A DNA stretch of 56,828 nucleotides. Source: Gnetum montanum. Its lineage: Eukaryota > Streptophyta > Gnetopsida > Gnetales > Gnetaceae. The first letter of the stretch is position 1. Each line of letters begins with the position of its first letter. The notes under the pieces are model-generated. The model had not been told where the DNA came from. It made no database searches and saw only the letters and a program-made list of their open reading frames with translations. Positions 56,171 through 56,828 of the stretch are shown piece after piece. A program made the position numbers and the translations under genes. The stretch spans positions 1-56,828 of the forward strand of contig MNCI01034688.1 of NCBI GenBank assembly GCA_015680685.1, read 5' to 3'.

Positions 56171-56737
56171 GTACGCCGTCAAATCTACAAATAAGAGGTA
56201 GCTCTCCCTTATTTCTAAGTCTAGGCCTAGACCATAGCAAAACTCTGGAAATTTTACCTCTCCAGAGATAGAATAATTTCCATGTGCCCGCAGTAGGAGC
56301 TCCAAAGTGAACGGATCTTTATTCAAGCAAATATTATACCTAAACACAAGTTTGTGTACAGTAATAAAGACAAACTTCTTAGATAAACCTTGCAGTGCAT
56401 GGAATAGGCTAAATAGGACTTTATTTACTGTTATTTATTATTTATTATTTAAATGCTTTATTAGTAATTAAATCTCTCTTAACCCTTCTCTCCTAATTAA
56501 GTGCATTCAGTACAACTGCTTCGAGCATGTGCGTTACGCTTGGTGATCCCAGTAACGAATAGCGTTTGGTAACCAAGGTTGCATTGGTTCAAGTTGTGAA
56601 CGGTCAGTGGGAACGGATACTGATGCTAGGTTAATTAAGGCTTAGTTAGTTAGTTAAATTTAGTTAATTAGTCTCTTCACCCTTCACCTCATTAGCATAG
56701 GAGATAAAAACAGAAAAGATATAAAAATCATATACCT

Positions 56738-56782
56738 CAGACTTACTTAACCATACAACCATGAAAAATACAAGTAAGTCTG
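56738..56782 (+). ncRNA. Conserved LTR hairpin, A3 copy
   Basis: CAGACTTACTT (56738-56748) pairs perfectly with AAGTAAGTCTG (56772-56782) over 11 pairs. The 23-base loop starts AACCATAC. Flanks ATCATATACCTC and GAAGACAATGAATGA are shared with the other copies. Confidence 0.7.
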
Positions 56783-56828
56783 GAAGACAATGAATGATTA
56801 ACCTTAAGTGTTCCATAAGGTGTGTAGG

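Larger units (their letters stand above)
56052..56828 (+). repeat. LTR of element A3, cut by the window end
   Basis: It starts TGATGGGACACG after AAATGGG. Its reverse complement aligns with the plus-strand sequence of A1 and A2 (blocks CACTGCAAGGTTT, ATATGATTTTTAT, GACAATGAATGA), so it is the same LTR group in the opposite orientation. U3 (about 56052-56182) is an array of GATATC palindromes, followed by a TATA-like CTACAAATAAG near 56184. The conserved hairpin is at 56738-56782. The preceding bases give no clear primer or coding context. Confidence 0.7.

Overview
This is eukaryotic nuclear DNA from a large, repeat-rich seed-plant genome, most likely a gymnosperm. The evidence is nested, decayed LTR retrotransposons with plant tRNA-Asn, tRNA-Asp and tRNA-iMet primer sites, very few open frames, and plant-type tRNA genes. 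I found no intact host protein gene. Most open frames are chance or fragments of decayed element proteins. The species call is inference.

Layout. 1-2542: 5' end of a minus-strand Ty3-type element (CpG-rich LTR with tandem repeats, tRNA-Asn primer site, start of gag). 2543-8650: old unassigned repeat DNA with a broken plus-strand reading frame at 6780-8640. 8650-14019: minus-strand Athila/Tat-like element A1 (RT fragment, gag, tRNA-Asp primer site, 5' LTR). 14842-25566: minus-strand element B, a complete LTR pair of about 2.85 kb each, with gag, protease and a late RNase H but no reverse transcriptase seen; a copia-like solo LTR (17758-19192) lies inside it. 25567-27999: plus-strand Ty1/copia gag-pol, cut off by the 3' LTR of minus-strand element A2 (28000-28900). 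A2 is itself split by R11 (30426-41411), an 11 kb plus-strand element with an LTR pair, a near-perfect TSD and a tRNA-Asp primer site, carrying gag plus a second coiled-coil ORF but no recognisable pol. R11 gag holds a further solo LTR (33258-35081). 41412-43215 is the rest of A2 and includes a likely assembly fault marked by single Ns.

43220-56051 is a low-transposon, AT-rich stretch with a tRNA-Glu gene, a decayed tRNA-Ser, a 479 bp foldback hairpin, a SINE-like unit, recent tandem duplications and a few unrecognised short reading frames. 56052 to the end is a third LTR of the A/R11 group.

Most interesting: the LTRs of A1, A2, A3 and R11 share a hairpin near their 3' ends whose two arms differ between copies yet stay complementary around a conserved AACCATAC loop start. 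This covariation suggests a functional retroelement RNA structure. The same LTRs have very short U3 promoters built largely of palindromes that differ between copies. Primer sites and stop codons record C-to-T decay that fits cytosine methylation.
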